Assembly (NCBI RefSeq): GCF_039522935.1
Contig: NZ_BAAAEI010000014.1
Location: 1-64,000, forward strand
Source: Bowmanella denitrificans
GTDB taxonomy: Bacteria; Pseudomonadota; Gammaproteobacteria; Enterobacterales; Alteromonadaceae
DNA length: 64,000 bases
Reading direction: 5' to 3'
Within the stretch, counting starts at the first letter, position 1. Every line of letters begins with the position of its first letter. The notes below the pieces were generated by a model that did no database searches, had not been told where the DNA came from, and saw only the letters and a list, made by a program, of their open reading frames with translations. A program made the position numbers and the translations under genes. Shown piece after piece: positions 61,503 to 64,000 of this stretch.

Positions 61503-62678
61503 ATGAGCCAGGATTCAATCGTTATCGTTGCTGCTAAACGCACCCCTATGGGGGGATTTCTTGGCAGCCTGTCAGCCCTAAGTGCTACAGAACTGGGTGC
61601 CAATGCTATCGCCAGTGCCGTTCAAGGTGTCGGCGCTGAGCATGTGGAAGAAGTGATTATGGGCTGCGTTTTACCAGCGGGTCTTGGCCAGTCACCGGCC
61701 CGTCAGGCGGCTATCAAGGCCGGATTACCGCTGTCTGCCGGTGTCACCACCATTAACAAGGTATGCGGCTCGGGCATGAAAGCGGTGATGCTGGCGCACG
61801 ACCTGATTAAAGCCGGTTCCATTAGCACTGCCGTGGCCGGTGGCATGGAAAGCATGAGTAATGCCCCTTACTTGTTGCCCAAGGCCAGAAGCGGTTATCG
61901 CATGGGCCATGGCCAGGTGCTGGACCATATGATGCTGGACGGTCTGGAGAATGCCTATGACGGTAAGGCCATGGGCTGCTTTGCCCAGGACACCGCCGAC
62001 AAGGAAGATCTGACCCGGGAAAAAATGGACGCCTTTGCTTTGTCGTCATTATCCAAAGCCAGGCAGGCCATTGAGTCAGGCGCCTTTTTGCATGAAATCA
62101 GTGCGGTAACGGTCAGTACCCGCAAGGGCGATATTGAGGTGAGTCAGGATGAAGGTCCGGGTAATGCTATGCCGGAGAAAATTCCTAACCTTAAGCCGGC
62201 TTTTAAAAAAGACGGCACGATTACCGCTGCTAACTCCAGTTCTATCTCGGATGGTGCAGCGGCATTGGTGGTGATGAGCGAGGCCAAGGCACAGTCCCTG
62301 GGCTTAACCCCTCTGGCGCGCATTCTGGGCCATAGCACTCATTCCATTGAGCCGGAAAACTTTACCGTTGCCCCTGTGGGCGCCATGCAAACGTTGCTGG
62401 ATAAGCTGGGCTGGCAGGCGAGTGATGTGGACCTGTTCGAAATTAACGAAGCCTTTGCCATGGTGACCATGCTGGCGGTTCGTCAGTTGCAATTAGACGA
62501 GGCCAAAGTGAACGTTAACGGCGGTGCCTGTGCGCTGGGTCACCCCATTGGTGCTTCCGGTGCCCGTATTCTGGTGACCTTGATTCATGCCCTGAAAAAT
62601 CGTGGACTGAAGCGCGGTATGGCCTCGTTGTGCATAGGCGGTGGTGAAGCCACGGCCATGGCTGTCGAGCTCTGCTAA
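61503..62678 (+). CDS. Acetyl-CoA acetyltransferase (thiolase)
   Basis: 391 residues from ATG 61503 (AGAGGA upstream; an earlier in-frame ATG at 61482 adds seven residues). The acyl-accepting Cys is C88 in NKVCGSGMKA. The other thiolase blocks are NVNGGACALGHPIGASGAR, with the catalytic His, and the Cys in MASLCIGGGEA. It makes or breaks acetoacetyl-CoA. Divergent from liuR, it probably converts the acetoacetate branch of leucine degradation to acetyl-CoA after CoA transfer. The gene symbol atoB is used in related genomes. Confidence 0.92.
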   Translation: MSQDSIVIVAAKRTPMGGFLGSLSALSATELGANAIASAVQGVGAEHVEEVIMGCVLPAGLGQSPARQAAIKAGLPLSAGVTTINKVCGSGMKAVMLAHDLIKAGSISTAVAGGMESMSNAPYLLPKARSGYRMGHGQVLDHMMLDGLENAYDGKAMGCFAQDTADKEDLTREKMDAFALSSLSKARQAIESGAFLHEISAVTVSTRKGDIEVSQDEGPGNAMPEKIPNLKPAFKKDGTITAANSSSISDGAAALVVMSEAKAQSLGLTPLARILGHSTHSIEPENFTVAPVGAMQTLLDKLGWQASDVDLFEINEAFAMVTMLAVRQLQLDEAKVNVNGGACALGHPIGASGARILVTLIHALKNRGLKRGMASLCIGGGEATAMAVELC

Positions 62679-62698
62679 ATCCTGACAGCGGAAATAAG

Positions 62699-62722
62699 GC
62701 GGAGCCCAGGCTCCGCTTTTTT
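62699..62722 (+). terminator. Intrinsic terminator after the thiolase
   Basis: GCGGAGCC, CA loop, GGCTCCGC and TTTTTT. Confidence 0.92.
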
Positions 62723-62816
62723 ATGCAGCTATTTTAAATACTTACCTACAAACTCTCTGTAATTGCAGCAGACAGCGCTATACTGGGCAGCATAATTCCC
62801 TGGCTTTGGAGCGCCG

Positions 62817-64000
62817 ATGAAGTTTCGTTTCCCCATCGTTATCATTGATGAAGACTTTCGTTCTGAAAATATCTCCGGCTCGGCGATTCGCGATCTGGCG
62901 ACCGCCATCGACAAAGAAGGCATGGAGGTGGTGGGATTTACCAGCTACGGTGATTTAACCTCTTTTGCTCAGCAGTCCAGCCGCGCGTCCTGCTTTATTG
63001 TGTCGATTGACGATGAAGAATTTGAAGACGGCACCGACGAAACCGTCGCCAAGGCACTGATGGCGATTAAAGGCTTTATTCGTGAAGTACGTCGCCACAA
63101 CGCGCATATTCCCATTTTTCTGTATGGTGAAACCAAGACCGCCAGGCATTTTTCCAATGATATTTTGCGCGAACTGCACGGCTTTATTCATATGTTCGAA
63201 GATACGCCGGAATTTGTGGCCCGGCATATCATTCGCGAAGCGCGCAAATACTTAAATGCCCTGGCGCCGCCATTTTTCAATGCCCTGATGGAATACGCCA
63301 GCGACAGCTCCTATTCCTGGCACTGCCCAGGTCATTCCGGCGGCGTGGCGTTTTTGAAAAGCCCTGTGGGGCAGATGTTCCATCAATTCTTTGGCGAGAA
63401 TATGTTGCGTGCCGATGTCTGTAATTCGGTGGATGAGCTTGGCCAGTTGCTGGATCATACCGGCCCGGTGGCCGCCAGTGAGCAGAATGCGGCGCGGATT
63501 TTTGGCTGTGATCATCTGTTCTTTGTGACCAACGGTACCTCGACTTCCAATAAGATTGTCTGGCACAGCACGGTGGCGCCCGGGGATATCGTGGTGGTGG
63601 ACCGCAACTGCCATAAGTCGATTCTGCACTCCATTATTATGACCGGTGCCATTCCGGTATTTTTAATGCCGACCCGCAACCACTACGGCATTATCGGACC
63701 CATTCCCAAGTCAGAGTTTTTGCCTGAAACCATTGCCAAAAAGATTGCCGCCAACCCTTTTGCCCGTAATGCCGCCAATAAAAAGCCGCGTATTTTGACC
63801 ATCACTCAAAGTACCTATGACGGCATTGTGTATAACGTGGAAGAGATTAAAGACGTACTGGGCGACAGTATTGATACCCTGCATTTTGACGAAGCCTGGT
63901 TGCCCCATGCGGCGTTCCACGAGCTTTACCACAATATGCATGCCATCGCTCAGGACCGGCCGCGCTCCAGCGATCCGCTGGTGTTTGCCACCCAATCCAC
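62817..64000 (+). CDS. Orn/Lys/Arg decarboxylase (major group), 3'-truncated by the window end
   Basis: The gene starts with ATG 62817 behind GGAG and stays open to the last base. The first 130 or so residues form the receiver-like wing domain of inducible-type basic amino acid decarboxylases (VIIDEDFRSENISGSAIRDL). The PLP fold begins SWHCPGHSGGVAFLKSPVGQ and includes VTNGTSTSNKIVWHSTVAPGD, VDRNCHKS and HFDEAWLPHAAF. The window stops after ATQST, where the conserved H-K that binds PLP would follow, so the lysine is not visible. Whether ornithine, lysine or arginine is the substrate cannot be judged from the part seen. Confidence 0.9.
   Translation, partial: MKFRFPIVIIDEDFRSENISGSAIRDLATAIDKEGMEVVGFTSYGDLTSFAQQSSRASCFIVSIDDEEFEDGTDETVAKALMAIKGFIREVRRHNAHIPIFLYGETKTARHFSNDILRELHGFIHMFEDTPEFVARHIIREARKYLNALAPPFFNALMEYASDSSYSWHCPGHSGGVAFLKSPVGQMFHQFFGENMLRADVCNSVDELGQLLDHTGPVAASEQNAARIFGCDHLFFVTNGTSTSNKIVWHSTVAPGDIVVVDRNCHKSILHSIIMTGAIPVFLMPTRNHYGIIGPIPKSEFLPETIAKKIAANPFARNAANKKPRILTITQSTYDGIVYNVEEIKDVLGDSIDTLHFDEAWLPHAAFHELYHNMHAIAQDRPRSSDPLVFATQS

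Overview
The window looks like a chromosomal segment of an Alteromonadales-type marine gammaproteobacterium. The signs are seqA next to pgm, a Fur/flavodoxin neighbourhood, large TonB-dependent receptors, a leucine-degradation (liu) operon under a MerR-type regulator, sites matching the HexR operator beside glgP, and an acetate-permease locus with a symporter-fused hybrid kinase. No rRNA, tRNA or CRISPR array was recognised. It is draft sequence: 53 Ns lie at 9830-9882, so the linkage between the first 9.8 kb and the rest rests on scaffolding.

Bases 1-9829 are an accessory region. It opens with the tail of an ISAs1-type transposase, and every gene in it is on the + strand. It holds a small membrane protein, a class C beta-lactamase-like lipoprotein, a second membrane protein flanked by long direct repeats, two paralogous secreted trypsin-fold proteases, a protein with the motif set of the CD38/ADP-ribosyl cyclase family, a secreted beta-propeller protein, a LysE-type exporter broken by an amber codon, and a membrane-anchored coiled-coil protein. 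Three copies of a 60-75 bp repeat lie just upstream of start codons in this region.

Bases 9884-30606 begin with a TonB receptor and continue with an acetate uptake and sensing locus: a symporter-fused hybrid kinase divergent from the DUF4212/sodium:acetate symporter pair, then a membrane protein, a cNMP/CBS/nucleotidyltransferase (DUF294) protein and a DEDDh exonuclease in overlapping order. After this come a cysteine synthase homologue, a D-amino acid aminotransferase, fur, a chemoreceptor, and a FecI-FecR-FecA type iron/siderophore signalling set whose receptor gene is frameshifted by a 35-bp tandem duplication.

Bases 30607-46953 are mostly core functions: fldA, ybfF, seqA, pgm, glgP (with two HexR-like operators), an EAL protein with a degenerate GGDEF, astE, a yffB-dapE-M15 peptidase-DUF2897 operon, a glucose-IIA homologue that has lost both active-site histidines, a patatin, and a truncated SnoaL-like gene.

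Bases 46954-54176 carry a second symporter-fused hybrid kinase, divergent from a run of four FlgO-type envelope proteins with an unrecognised helical protein in the middle; no flagellar gene is nearby. Bases 54177-62678 are the complete liuRABCDE leucine/isovalerate operon and a divergent acetyl-CoA acetyltransferase. The window ends inside an Orn/Lys/Arg decarboxylase gene, just before its PLP lysine.
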